Assembly: GCA_012511485.1 (NCBI GenBank)
Contig: JAAZFZ010000258.1
Span: forward strand, 1-11,134
DNA: 11,134 nt
Origin: Clostridiales bacterium
Lineage (GTDB): Bacteria > Bacillota > Clostridia > Oscillospirales > Acutalibacteraceae
Direction of reading: 5' to 3'
Under the pieces are notes generated by a model, which was not told the origin of the DNA, searched no databases, and saw nothing but the letters and a program-made list of their open reading frames with translations. Numbering within the stretch: position 1 is the stretch's first letter; each line of letters begins with the position of its first letter. This document shows, in pieces, positions 1-6,868 of this stretch. A program made the position numbers and the translations under genes.

Positions 1-1012
1 CAATTTTTCTGTAGATATCGATTTCCTCATTGCTCATGGCTAATGCACCCGAAACTGCACTGAAGAACTGCTCCTCATTTTCACTCTCAAAGCTAAAAGT
101 GAACGGTATATTAAGTTCATTTTGACCCGGAATATCGGTAGCTGCAACAGCTGTCCCGCAATATGCTGCCTCGACGAGAGAGTAATTGAAGCCCTCGCTC
201 CTCGATGCCGAAACAAAGACATCCGCCAGCTTATAATATGAAGCAACATCATCTCTCGGCGGCAGGAGTCTTATCCAATTCGGAATCTCGCCGCAAAGCT
301 CAATGATTTGCCTTTTTGCTTTTTGAGCATGGCTGGCAACGCAAAGCAGCAGAACAATATTGTGGTTTTTATCATATTTCTGAAGTGATTTGATTGCCGT
401 ATCAATTCCTTTTATGTGAAAATCATAGCCGAACATCAAAACCGTTGTGTTATCTGATTGGTTAACAAATTTTTCTCTGCTTAAATTCTCAAAGTTCTCG
501 AGCCTTGAAAAATCAACGCCGTTCATTACTGTGGTGCAATTATGCCCACGCTTTGAAAACTCCTCGGCAACTGAATTACTCACACAAATAAAGGCTTGCT
601 CATTTATCACCCGCTTGCGCAGGGAATCCAGAATTGGTCTTACATCTTTTTTGGGCTGGCTGTGTGCATGGACAATGTGAGCAATATCTCTGTTGAAGAT
701 TAGAGCAAGTCTTATAGGAATATAGAGGTTGTAATTGATAAAATGGGAATGAATAATGTCTGCATTGAACCTGTGAATCAATTCCCTAAGCTCCTTTGCC
801 GCTACCACTATACTATCACTTAGAAAAAAGATTTCAAACCCGTTGCTCTTCATTTCTTGAACCCATTGCCGTTCTTTTGCCCTTTGCGGAAAAACATAAA
901 TCATACGCCCGCCGTCTTCGGCAAGCTTTCGCTCAAGAGCCATCATTGAGCGAATAAAGTTGCCGGGGTAGGCAGCTGCGTAGTTCATAACCTGCAAAAC
1001 ATTATGTGCCAA
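1..1012 (-). CDS. Glycosyltransferase family 4 (GT-B), 3' end cut by window edge
   Basis: This probably transfers a sugar from a nucleotide-sugar donor to a lipid-linked polysaccharide intermediate at the cytoplasmic face of the membrane. I translated it by hand: the frame is open for 337 residues to the window edge with no stop, so the C-terminal end is missing. The N-terminal acceptor domain starts MAHNVLQVMNYAAAYPGNF, typical of this group. The C-terminal donor domain begins near residue 187 and has the retaining-GT4 signature E273-x7-E281 within SEGFNYSLVEAAYCG, followed by VAATDIPG. I chose a TTG start at 1010-1012 because GGATGTGA, a near-consensus Shine-Dalgarno, lies five bases upstream and overlaps the end of the epimerase gene. 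The alternative ATG at 986-988 has a poorly spaced site and would remove the first eight residues of a conserved strand. The gap to the epimerase stop is five bases, suggesting coupled translation. Donor and acceptor cannot be told from sequence. Confidence 0.9.
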   Translation of the reverse strand, partial: MAHNVLQVMNYAAAYPGNFIRSMMALERKLAEDGGRMIYVFPQRAKERQWVQEMKSNGFEIFFLSDSIVVAAKELRELIHRFNADIIHSHFINYNLYIPIRLALIFNRDIAHIVHAHSQPKKDVRPILDSLRKRVINEQAFICVSNSVAEEFSKRGHNCTTVMNGVDFSRLENFENLSREKFVNQSDNTTVLMFGYDFHIKGIDTAIKSLQKYDKNHNIVLLLCVASHAQKAKRQIIELCGEIPNWIRLLPPRDDVASYYKLADVFVSASRSEGFNYSLVEAAYCGTAVAATDIPGQNELNIPFTFSFESENEEQFFSAVSGALAMSNEEIDIYRKI

Positions 1013-1017
1013 TTACA

Positions 1018-1995
1018 TCACATCCGGTTAGATTTATACCACTCAACAAACGCCCTTATACCCTGTGAAAACTCAGTTGAAGGATTATAACCCAACACTT
1101 CTTTTGAATGGGAAATGTCGGCATATGTTCTTTCAACATCACCCTGCTGCATACCCTCTTTTATAATAATAGCCCTTTTGCCGACTGCAGCTTGTATCAC
1201 TTCAATCATTTGTTTGAGCGTTATGGTGTTTGATTCACCAAGGTTGAAGATATCATATCGCTTTTCTTCATTATCAACCCATCTGACAGCCTTGAGCACT
1301 CCGTCAACAATATCATCTATGTATGTATAATCACGCATGGTGCTACCGTCGCCGAACACATGAATAGGTTTGCCGTCAATAATGTTTTGAGTAAATTTAT
1401 AGATTGCAAGGTCCGGCCTTTGCCTCGGACCGTAAACGGTAAAAAACCTCAGGCAGGCAATATTCATATTAAAAAGGTGGTGATAGGTGTGGCACAGCAG
1501 CTCGCAGGATTTTTTTGTTGCCGCATTTGGAGAAATAGGCCTGTCAACATTATCTGTTTCGGAAAAAGGGACCTTTTTGTTGTTGCCGTAAACAGAAGAA
1601 GATGACGCAAAAATAAGCTTCTTTGTACCGACGCTTCTCATGGCTTCAAGAATATTCATTGTCCCGACTATATTCTGCTTTACATATAATTCAGGGTCAA
1701 CTATAGAGGGTCTGACTCCTGCACTTGCAGCAAGATGTATGGTAACATCCGGCAAAAACTTAGCGAAAGCCTTCTCAACAAATTCCTTATCCCTTATGTC
1801 ACCTTCATAAAGGCACAAGGAGCCGCTTTGCTTGCCGTCTTTATAAAGCAGCTCAATATTTTCTCTTTTGAACTGCGGGGAATAATAATCATTGAAGTTA
1901 TCAATAATCGCCAGTCTGATATCCTGTTTGAGTAAAGCCTGCCCAACATGGGAGCCGATAAACCCTGCACCGCCCGTTATCAAAACTGATTTCAT
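1018..1995 (-). CDS. NAD-dependent nucleotide-sugar epimerase (UDP-glucuronate 4-epimerase-like), catalytic Tyr replaced
   Basis: This is an extended short-chain dehydrogenase/reductase of 325 residues, a normal length. Family members invert C4 of UDP-sugars through a transient 4-keto form using bound NAD. The Rossmann motif is GGAGFIG at residues 8-14, and an acidic residue ends beta-2 in IIDNFNDYY (30-38), a pattern typical of UDP-glucuronate epimerases (CapI/LpsL type). HLAASAGVRPS (87-97), SSSSVYG (131-137) and RFFTVYGPRQRPD (183-195) fit the same group. The catalytic YxxxK motif reads N157-A-A-T-K161: the codon at 1525-1527 is AAT where TAT or TAC is expected. Lys161 and the serine-rich strand are kept. 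If real, the change should remove the general base and weaken or abolish epimerisation. Start ATG is supported by AAGGGAG just upstream. It sits between the ligase-like gene (11-base gap) and a glycosyltransferase (5-base gap) in the polysaccharide operon. UDP-glucose 4-epimerase is a less likely alternative. Confidence 0.88.
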   Translation of the reverse strand: MKSVLITGGAGFIGSHVGQALLKQDIRLAIIDNFNDYYSPQFKRENIELLYKDGKQSGSLCLYEGDIRDKEFVEKAFAKFLPDVTIHLAASAGVRPSIVDPELYVKQNIVGTMNILEAMRSVGTKKLIFASSSSVYGNNKKVPFSETDNVDRPISPNAATKKSCELLCHTYHHLFNMNIACLRFFTVYGPRQRPDLAIYKFTQNIIDGKPIHVFGDGSTMRDYTYIDDIVDGVLKAVRWVDNEEKRYDIFNLGESNTITLKQMIEVIQAAVGKRAIIIKEGMQQGDVERTYADISHSKEVLGYNPSTEFSQGIRAFVEWYKSNRM

Positions 1996-2006
1996 AATTA
2001 TCTCCC

Positions 2007-3251
2007 TTAGCCGTTAATCTGTTCTTTATACTTTGCATCGTTTATGCATACCGCCATATAGCTGATAACAATCAGCGTGTGAATAATTGAGCTGTAATAT
2101 GTCACCATGCTGTATTCTAATACAATAACAAGGCAAATAAACGAAAAGAAAAGGAGCGCTGTTCTCTGACCCCTGAGCAATTGTTTAAGTAGCTTCACGA
2201 AAAGATACAGATAAAACCAATAATACATTATTAACCCTACTGTGCCTAAACCGGACGCGAGTTCGATATAGTTATTATGGGCATATAGAGAAATTGAGCT
2301 GTATTGACTCAGGTAGGCAGAAAAATTATTCAAACCGATGCCTATTACCGGATGTTCAAGAAAAATCTTTGAGCCAATATCAATAAAAAATGTTCTCTGC
2401 GCAAGGCTGCTGTCGGCAGTCGAATCCTCCGTGAAAAATTTAGCCATTGAGGAAAGCCAGAAGCCGACTGTATTATAAAGATAAGGCACATTGAATATTG
2501 CAAACAACAATAAGCCCGCAATACCGAAAATCAAAAAAACATGCAAAGCATAATGCTTTTTTTTGGTGTTCAGAACAACAAGTGAAATGAGACCGAGAAT
2601 CGAGATGAACAGCGACTTTCTTGAGCTTGTCATGATGACCATGAACATAAAAGCGGCGGTGAAAATCAAATACGGTTTTTTGTTAAGAACAAGCCCCTTA
2701 TATGCAGAAATAACAACAATCACGGCAAGAAAAATGCCGGTTGAATTAGTATTGTATCCGGTTACACTGCCCAAAAAGCCGGACGACCATTCACTGACGG
2801 GAGTATTGATTAATATATAGGCAGACATTATTACTCCCGTGAAAATGAGCAGGTCCAGCACCCTTTCAAAATCACTTTCGTTTTTTATATAAATCTGAAT
2901 GCAATATGTAATAACAAGAATCTGTATCATTTTTTCAATGGGCTTTATCGTTGCTTCAAAGTCAAACGCCCATAATAAGGATGTAATACAGTAAGCAATA
3001 AAAATCAAATACCAGATTGTATGAATATTAATAATAAAGCTATTGCTGTTATTTTGCCTGGCAATCATATTAACAAATGTCAGAAAGACAAAAATAAAGA
3101 ATGCGAAATAATAAACATAGTTTGCGCCTTCATCTGCGCCACCTAATGTTGTCATACACACTAAAAGAAGTAGGAGGCTTAAATCATTGATAAAACCGAT
3201 GATTCCCCGTCCCGTCTTTAGTTTTAGGATACCGTTCTTAAACTCGAGCAT
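2007..3251 (-). CDS. O-antigen ligase/polymerase-like membrane protein (Wzy/WaaL type)
   Basis: A 414-residue polytopic membrane protein with about 11-12 hydrophobic segments, for example around residues 46-63, 74-94, 107-123, 132-149, 171-186, 213-229, 236-254, 326-353, 364-384 and 387-403. A large hydrophilic loop (about 255-325) precedes the late segment, as in the O-antigen ligase family (Wzy_C). The loop contains Arg286 in LAQRTFF, the HPVIGIGLNNF stretch (300-310) and His325 in YAHNNYIE, matching the family pattern of Arg, PxxGxGxxxF and HNxYLE-like residues. Arg211 in SSRKS is a second conserved-type arginine. The likely role is polymerising or ligating lipid-linked repeat units on the outer face of the membrane; in a Gram-positive, polymerase (Wzy-like) is more likely than LPS ligase. 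The ATG overlaps the preceding glycosyltransferase by 14 bases, with AAAGGA about nine bases upstream. Polymerase and ligase cannot be separated by sequence alone. Confidence 0.85.
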   Translation of the reverse strand: MLEFKNGILKLKTGRGIIGFINDLSLLLLLVCMTTLGGADEGANYVYYFAFFIFVFLTFVNMIARQNNSNSFIINIHTIWYLIFIAYCITSLLWAFDFEATIKPIEKMIQILVITYCIQIYIKNESDFERVLDLLIFTGVIMSAYILINTPVSEWSSGFLGSVTGYNTNSTGIFLAVIVVISAYKGLVLNKKPYLIFTAAFMFMVIMTSSRKSLFISILGLISLVVLNTKKKHYALHVFLIFGIAGLLLFAIFNVPYLYNTVGFWLSSMAKFFTEDSTADSSLAQRTFFIDIGSKIFLEHPVIGIGLNNFSAYLSQYSSISLYAHNNYIELASGLGTVGLIMYYWFYLYLFVKLLKQLLRGQRTALLFFSFICLVIVLEYSMVTYYSSIIHTLIVISYMAVCINDAKYKEQING

Positions 3252-4533
3252 CTATATTTTTCCTTTGCTTTATAGTATCCTTTGCCAAACTTTCCGAAAA
3301 AAGTGCATAATTGTTTGCTGCGCTGAAATTTTCTTCCCAAAACAGTCTTGTGCTTTTTCTAAAGCTTTCATAGTTCACAGTGCTCATTTGAGCAAATCCT
3401 TTTATTTTTTCGGCCAGTTCGTCATCGGTAAAATCCTTGTCTATTAGCGAACCCGAAACATTTTCGAGTACTATCTCTTTTGTTCCTCCAACATCAGTTG
3501 CAGCTACAGGTATGCCAAAAGATATGGCCTCCATAATTGAAACGGGCAGGCCTTCACTGGCACTTGTGTTGACAAACAGGCTTACACTATTGTTTTTATA
3601 ATACTCCAGCACCTCACTGTTGCTCACGGAGCCGAGGAAGTGGGTCTTTATAAAGCTCAATTTCTCTGCTGCCTTCGCTCTAATTGCTTCAAGCTCTTCC
3701 CCGCCGCCTATATGAGTCCATTCAATTTCATAGGTGCAGCCCTTGAGAAGTGCGAGCGAATCAACAATCCTGTCAATCCTTTTGACGGGCACTGCTCTTG
3801 AGCAGGATACAATTCTGAATGTATTATCATAGCTGCCCGTGCCCATATCGGAGGTGCCAAGATATGATACCCTTATTTTTTCAGAATGCTCGGGAAAGGC
3901 CTTTCTCAGATATTCCTCACCGTCGGCTGAGCATGGATAAATCGCATCAAATGCCGAAACAAGCTCTTTTCTCAAAGGGAGGTAGTTCAATTTGTTGGCA
4001 TATTCGTAGAGGTCATATCTGTGCGCACGGGAAATAAGCCTGACATTTATGCCCCTTTTCTCCAAACTCTCTCTTAGCAACAATGCCACCTGTGCGGTTA
4101 CAAACAACCAATAGCTGTATAACACTATCTCATCAAATTGTGAAAAATCAATATTTGATATATACGAGTCAATCTGCTTGAAATGCCTTAGAGAGCGTGA
4201 CTGAAAAAACTCAAGAAAGACCCTTTTCGGCACAGAAAAACCTATTCTGCTTTTATCTTCCTTATATTCTTTTGTAATTCTCAGACTTCTCAGTGCGCCT
4301 GATAAAACATCGCCAAGCCTAGCTGTTACTCTTCTGCCCTTTGCGGAATTGACACACTCAACTCTAGACGGCAATAATCTTGTAGGCTTATCGTTTTGGT
4401 TAATATCCAATGGAAAGACTATGACTCTTTCGAAGTTACGGCTGTGATATGTAATCTCGCTTTCCAGAAACGGCTCTTCGAAAGAATAGGGGTATCTACT
4501 TGTCAAAATAATTAAACATTTAGCCATATTCAT
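3238..4533 (-). CDS. Glycosyltransferase family 4 (GT-B fold)
   Basis: A 431-residue soluble or membrane-associated retaining glycosyltransferase. The N-terminal half (about 1-230) is the acceptor domain, with TSRYPYSFEEPFLESEI near the start and RAHRYDLYEYAN at 169-180. The C-terminal donor-binding domain includes SCSRAVPVKRIDR (243-255), HIGGGEE (274-280) and the E327-x7-E335 signature in SEGLPVSIMEA, followed by FGIPVAATDVGGTKEIV. This order and length match GT4 enzymes of capsule and exopolysaccharide clusters. ATG at 4531-4533 is preceded by AGG about seven bases upstream; a second in-frame ATG two codons later is possible. The Shine-Dalgarno lies in the arm of a small hairpin whose loop holds the stop of the upstream gene, and the 3' end overlaps the next gene by 14 bases, both consistent with coupled translation. 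The sugar donor is not predictable. Confidence 0.92.
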   Translation of the reverse strand: MNMAKCLIILTSRYPYSFEEPFLESEITYHSRNFERVIVFPLDINQNDKPTRLLPSRVECVNSAKGRRVTARLGDVLSGALRSLRITKEYKEDKSRIGFSVPKRVFLEFFQSRSLRHFKQIDSYISNIDFSQFDEIVLYSYWLFVTAQVALLLRESLEKRGINVRLISRAHRYDLYEYANKLNYLPLRKELVSAFDAIYPCSADGEEYLRKAFPEHSEKIRVSYLGTSDMGTGSYDNTFRIVSCSRAVPVKRIDRIVDSLALLKGCTYEIEWTHIGGGEELEAIRAKAAEKLSFIKTHFLGSVSNSEVLEYYKNNSVSLFVNTSASEGLPVSIMEAISFGIPVAATDVGGTKEIVLENVSGSLIDKDFTDDELAEKIKGFAQMSTVNYESFRKSTRLFWEENFSAANNYALFSESLAKDTIKQRKNIDARV

Positions 4534-4538
4534 ACATT

Positions 4539-4557
4539 AACCTGCATCAGGCAGGCT
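4539..4557 (-). promoter_or_regulatory. Small hairpin linking stop of one glycosyltransferase to the Shine-Dalgarno of the next
   Basis: On the minus strand AGCCTGC (4551-4557) and GCAGGTT (4539-4545) form a seven-pair stem, one pair being G-U, around the loop CTGAT. The loop contains the TGA stop of the upstream glycosyltransferase (4547-4549), and the 3' arm contains the AGG that should serve as Shine-Dalgarno for the ATG at 4533. A ribosome finishing the first gene would melt the stem and free the site. The pairing is visible; coupling is inferred, and a stem this short could arise by chance. Confidence 0.4.
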
Positions 4558-5464
4558 TGTCCTCCGCCTTGTTTTTATCTCCAACTCTTTTGGCAAGCTC
4601 CTTGCAAAAATATATTGGTGAAACAAATATTGCCCTTGCGCCGTACATTAAGGCGTCTATGGGCTGAAAGCTGCGTTTTGCTGCAACAGATAATACAGCA
4701 TAGTGCCGGAATTTTACATATTTCTTTTCGTCCTGAGTGAGCATATTCATTTTTGTCTGCTTGAGCTTATAAAGTGAATTCTCACCATTGATTTTGTTTG
4801 AACCGACTGAAACACGCTCCCCGTCATGAAGGTACTGAATAATCTGAGAGCCGGGCATATAACCGATTTTTATTCCGCTTTCAATCATCCTCCACATGAG
4901 CATAAAATCCTGACCCATTGGCACATCCATGAACGCACCCTTTTCGATGAGCACGGAGCGTTTAATCATAAATGTGGATGTGGGGCCAAGAGAGTGGAGA
5001 ATATGCTGCTTGAGCAGCTCCTCATTTGCCCAGCTGTTAACATATGAGTGCCTGCGAAACTCAACAAGAACCCCCCTGTCATTGTGCAGGTACACATCGG
5101 TGAATGACATATCAAGAGAGTTTTTCTTCATAAACTCAAGCTGCGTACAGATTTTTTTCGGCAGGTAAATATCGTCGTCATCAAGAAAGGTTATGTATTC
5201 ACCTTTTGCAGCTTCAATGCCCTTGTTTCTTGCCAGCCCTCCGCCGAGTGGTTTTGAATTGAGAATGTATAAAACCCTGTCGTCATTTTCAAATTGTTTC
5301 ATGATCTCCTGAGTTTTAAGCCTTTCCTGAGAGCATGGGAGGTTATCATCAACCACAACGACCTCAACATCGGCATCAACTTGAGCTAACACAGAATTGA
5401 CAGAGCGAGCCAGATAATGCGGCCTCTTATGTGTCGGAATTACCACACTAACAGTTTCCACCAA
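4547..5464 (-). CDS. Glycosyltransferase family 2 (GT-A fold), first gene of polysaccharide operon
   Basis: An inverting-type glycosyltransferase of 305 residues from the chosen start. The GT-A nucleotide-binding core begins immediately with MVETVSVVIPTHKR, then VVVVDDN (35-41, first Asp pair), LGGGLARNKGIEAAKGEYI (typical 73-91 helix) and LDDDD (94-98, the DxD metal/UDP site). G184-Q185-D186 in MGQDFMLMWRM matches the (E/Q)D catalytic-base position. The frame is open to an ATG at 5551, but that codon lies upstream of the predicted promoter and has no ribosome site. TTG at 5462-5464 lies nine bases after AAAGGA (5474-5479) and gives the expected family N-terminus; GTG one codon later is an alternative. 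It is the first gene after a terminator, palindrome and promoter, and is followed after 13 bases by a GT4 gene. The C-terminal third (about 240-305), rich in Lys and aromatics, may help membrane association. Donor sugar unknown. Confidence 0.92.
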   Translation of the reverse strand: MVETVSVVIPTHKRPHYLARSVNSVLAQVDADVEVVVVDDNLPCSQERLKTQEIMKQFENDDRVLYILNSKPLGGGLARNKGIEAAKGEYITFLDDDDIYLPKKICTQLEFMKKNSLDMSFTDVYLHNDRGVLVEFRRHSYVNSWANEELLKQHILHSLGPTSTFMIKRSVLIEKGAFMDVPMGQDFMLMWRMIESGIKIGYMPGSQIIQYLHDGERVSVGSNKINGENSLYKLKQTKMNMLTQDEKKYVKFRHYAVLSVAAKRSFQPIDALMYGARAIFVSPIYFCKELAKRVGDKNKAEDKPA

Positions 5465-5506
5465 AGCTCTCAATCCTTTCACAAATGATTGTTGATTTAC
5501 AACCCA

Positions 5507-5535
5507 ATTGTAGCATAAAAAAAAGCATTTGTACA
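5507..5535 (-). promoter_or_regulatory. Predicted sigma-70-type promoter of the polysaccharide operon
   Basis: On the minus strand a TACAAT -10 box (5507-5512) is spaced 17 bases from TGTACA (5530-5535), which matches the -35 consensus at four of six positions. The spacer is T-rich. The start of transcription should fall near 5500, giving a leader of about 36 bases before the TTG start at 5464. Its position just after the upstream terminator supports it. Prediction only. Confidence 0.6.
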
Positions 5536-5544
5536 TATAGGATG

Positions 5545-5561
5545 TTGACAATGTTTGTCAA
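5545..5561. promoter_or_regulatory. 17-bp palindrome upstream of the -35 box, possible operator
   Basis: TTGACAA-ACA-TTGTCAA is a perfect inverted repeat of seven-base arms about a three-base centre. It lies ten bases upstream of the predicted -35 box of the polysaccharide operon and abuts the T-tract of the preceding terminator. The size and symmetry fit a dimeric transcription factor site. No regulator gene is in the window, and I do not recognise the motif. The arms contain TTGACA, so a spurious -35-like match is also present. Confidence 0.45.
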
Positions 5562-5595
5562 AAATAAAAAGGCTGCCGCTTATTGCAGCAGCCTT
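5561..5595 (-). terminator. Rho-independent terminator of the secreted-protein gene
   Basis: On the minus strand AAGGCTGCTGC (5585-5595) pairs with GCGGCAGCCTT (5569-5579) over 11 pairs, one being T-G, around an AATAA loop, and is followed at once by TTTTTATTTT. It lies 16 bases after the TAA at 5612-5614 but about 80 bases after the TAG at 5675-5677, so its placement suits the TAA as the ancestral end of the gene. Confidence 0.93.
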
Positions 5596-5611
5596 CATAT
5601 CATTACAAGTA

Positions 5612-5677
5612 TTAAATGGTGTCACCTGTTGTAATTGAGCTGTAAGCGCTATGCATCGTACCAGATGAATCCCTCTA
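5612..5677 (-). other. In-frame TAG and 20-codon continuation of the secreted-protein gene
   Basis: The TAG at 5675-5677 ends the open frame, but the same frame continues as RDSSGTMHSAYSS and seven more residues to TAA at 5612-5614. The junction SFVI-TAG-RDSSG reads like an uninterrupted strand-turn-strand of a beta-sandwich domain (a pattern such as ARAYVxYxDxxGxxxTxYSx), with Tyr the natural residue at the TAG. The terminator follows the TAA directly. Either a nonsense change has trimmed the last 21 residues, the TAG is sometimes read through, or it is a base-call error. TAG is used as a normal stop by rimO in this window, so wholesale recoding is unlikely. Confidence 0.65.
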
Positions 5678-6772
5678 TATAACAAATGATCTTGCGTACC
5701 AGATATCACCTTCTACAATATTATTCTTTGTCAGTGAATAAGTTCCAACTCTTTCATATGTCTTGCCGCTACCCATGAGAACAACTGAAGGCAGCGCATT
5801 AATATTAAATAAGGAGGGCTCATCAACAACATATTTAGCCTTAGTGACTAAAATTCCATGTTTGATAATAGTGAATTCCGGGGCGACGCTTCTCTCTGCA
5901 TAGAAGGTTAATTTTTGGTTTTCCGAATCAATTACGGTGCCCGTAATCCTGGTTGCTACGGCATGGCCTGTGACGGTTTCTCCATAAACCGCCGTTAAAG
6001 AAATATCTTTATTGATATAGAAGGAGTATCTCCTGTAGTAACTGACTATTTCGTTTGAATTGGCATCAATCCAGTATGAAAAGGCTTTGCCCGAACTGTC
6101 CGTCTCGGGAGCGCTGACCTTTGCAACCGAATAACCGGGGTAGAGACCCGCACCCGTACAACCTGTGCAATTGACGAACTGGACATTATAGTTGACCGGA
6201 ATGGGCGTGTATATAGGCTTAATAATAACATAATCGGTGCAATATCTGAAGCTTTCAGGCGTCTTGTCCCACTTGACAAAATTAAAGCCGGGTAGCTTAG
6301 GTGCTTGGGGAGCGGTTACCAGTGTGCCAGAAGCAATCTCATAATTCTTAATCAAATTTCCTGCGTTATTAAAATATCTTGCAATATAGTTCCCGTCGAG
6401 TGCAGATGAAAACTCTGCCCTTAAAAAAATACCATTTACATTTGTTATATCAAAGGATTTTTCATAGCTGAGAACCTTTTTATTTTTCATGTCATACCAA
6501 TACATGAATGAGTCACCGAAATAATCTTCATCGACAGTAAGGTGGAAGTCCAGCCCTACATCAAGGTTGTTTTGAAATGCAGTATAAATCTTTTTCGGTT
6601 TAGTAAGTTGGCTGTGTTCGAGATAAAGAAGACCTCCGCCGCCAACCTCAAATAAAACCGTAGCCTTTGAAACGGCTGTAGCCATAAAAACTGAAGATAC
6701 AGAGGTTATCAAAATCGCCAAAACAAAAAAAGTTGACAAAAGCTTTGATATCACCGTTTTTTTTCTAAACAT
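5675..6772 (-). CDS. Secreted repeat protein with signal peptide, possibly cut short by an in-frame TAG
   Basis: I do not recognise a named gene. The protein has 365 residues from ATG at 6770-6772, which is preceded by GGAGGGAG four bases upstream; an in-frame ATG at 6811 lies inside the predicted promoter and is rejected. Residues 1-36 are a signal peptide: basic MFRKK, a hydrophobic core around 11-33, then a likely cleavage in ATAVSKA. Residues 76-121 and 195-264 are related modules sharing F-x-YW-x-D, then an SY and an I-x-L-x-A-x-(F/Y) strand; the segment between (128-190), with APKLPGFNFVKWD, resembles InlB-type/Listeria-Bacteroides repeats. Residues 265-365 look like one beta-sandwich domain ending SFVI. 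There is no LPXTG motif or S-layer domain. C202 and C205 form a CxxC. A cell-surface or secreted binding role is plausible, but no enzyme motif is visible. It has its own promoter and terminator, so it is not co-transcribed with its neighbours. See the continuation past TAG. Confidence 0.85.
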   Translation of the reverse strand: MFRKKTVISKLLSTFFVLAILITSVSSVFMATAVSKATVLFEVGGGGLLYLEHSQLTKPKKIYTAFQNNLDVGLDFHLTVDEDYFGDSFMYWYDMKNKKVLSYEKSFDITNVNGIFLRAEFSSALDGNYIARYFNNAGNLIKNYEIASGTLVTAPQAPKLPGFNFVKWDKTPESFRYCTDYVIIKPIYTPIPVNYNVQFVNCTGCTGAGLYPGYSVAKVSAPETDSSGKAFSYWIDANSNEIVSYYRRYSFYINKDISLTAVYGETVTGHAVATRITGTVIDSENQKLTFYAERSVAPEFTIIKHGILVTKAKYVVDEPSLFNINALPSVVLMGSGKTYERVGTYSLTKNNIVEGDIWYARSFVI

Positions 6773-6809
6773 AGTTCTCCCTCCAAAGTCTACTTTAAAC
6801 AGTAATATC

Positions 6810-6838
6810 ATTTTATCATTTTAAATATTGGAAAGCAA
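6810..6838 (-). promoter_or_regulatory. Predicted promoter of the secreted-protein gene
   Basis: TTGCTT (6833-6838) and TAAAAT (6810-6815) on the minus strand are separated by exactly 17 bases, matching -35 and -10 boxes at four and five of six positions. The predicted start near 6803 gives a leader of about 30 bases containing the GGAGGGAG ribosome site. No clear terminator is visible after cysS, so some read-through from upstream is possible. Confidence 0.6.
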
Positions 6839-6868
6839 GTAATATTATGCAAAAAAACTGACATATTT

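Noticed and set aside
447..680. Plus-strand open frame opposite the partial glycosyltransferase.
   Set aside because: The minus-strand frame is continuous and matches a GT4 enzyme; the plus-strand peptide has no recognisable features.
5612..5677. Genome-wide reassignment of TAG to an amino acid.
   Set aside because: rimO ends with TAG at exactly the expected family length, so TAG acts as a stop in this genome.
5657..5704. A ten-base direct repeat (ATCTGGTACG on the minus strand) occurs twice 38 bases apart around the TAG, so a frame-shifted reading gives a second EGxIWY-like peptide.
   Set aside because: The spacing is not a multiple of three and the in-frame continuation after TAG gives a better domain ending, so a frameshift or duplication explanation is weaker than a simple nonsense codon.
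6773..6811. Upstream ATG at 6811 adding 13 residues to the secreted protein.
   Set aside because: It overlaps the predicted -10 box, has no ribosome site, and would put a non-basic stretch before an otherwise standard signal peptide.
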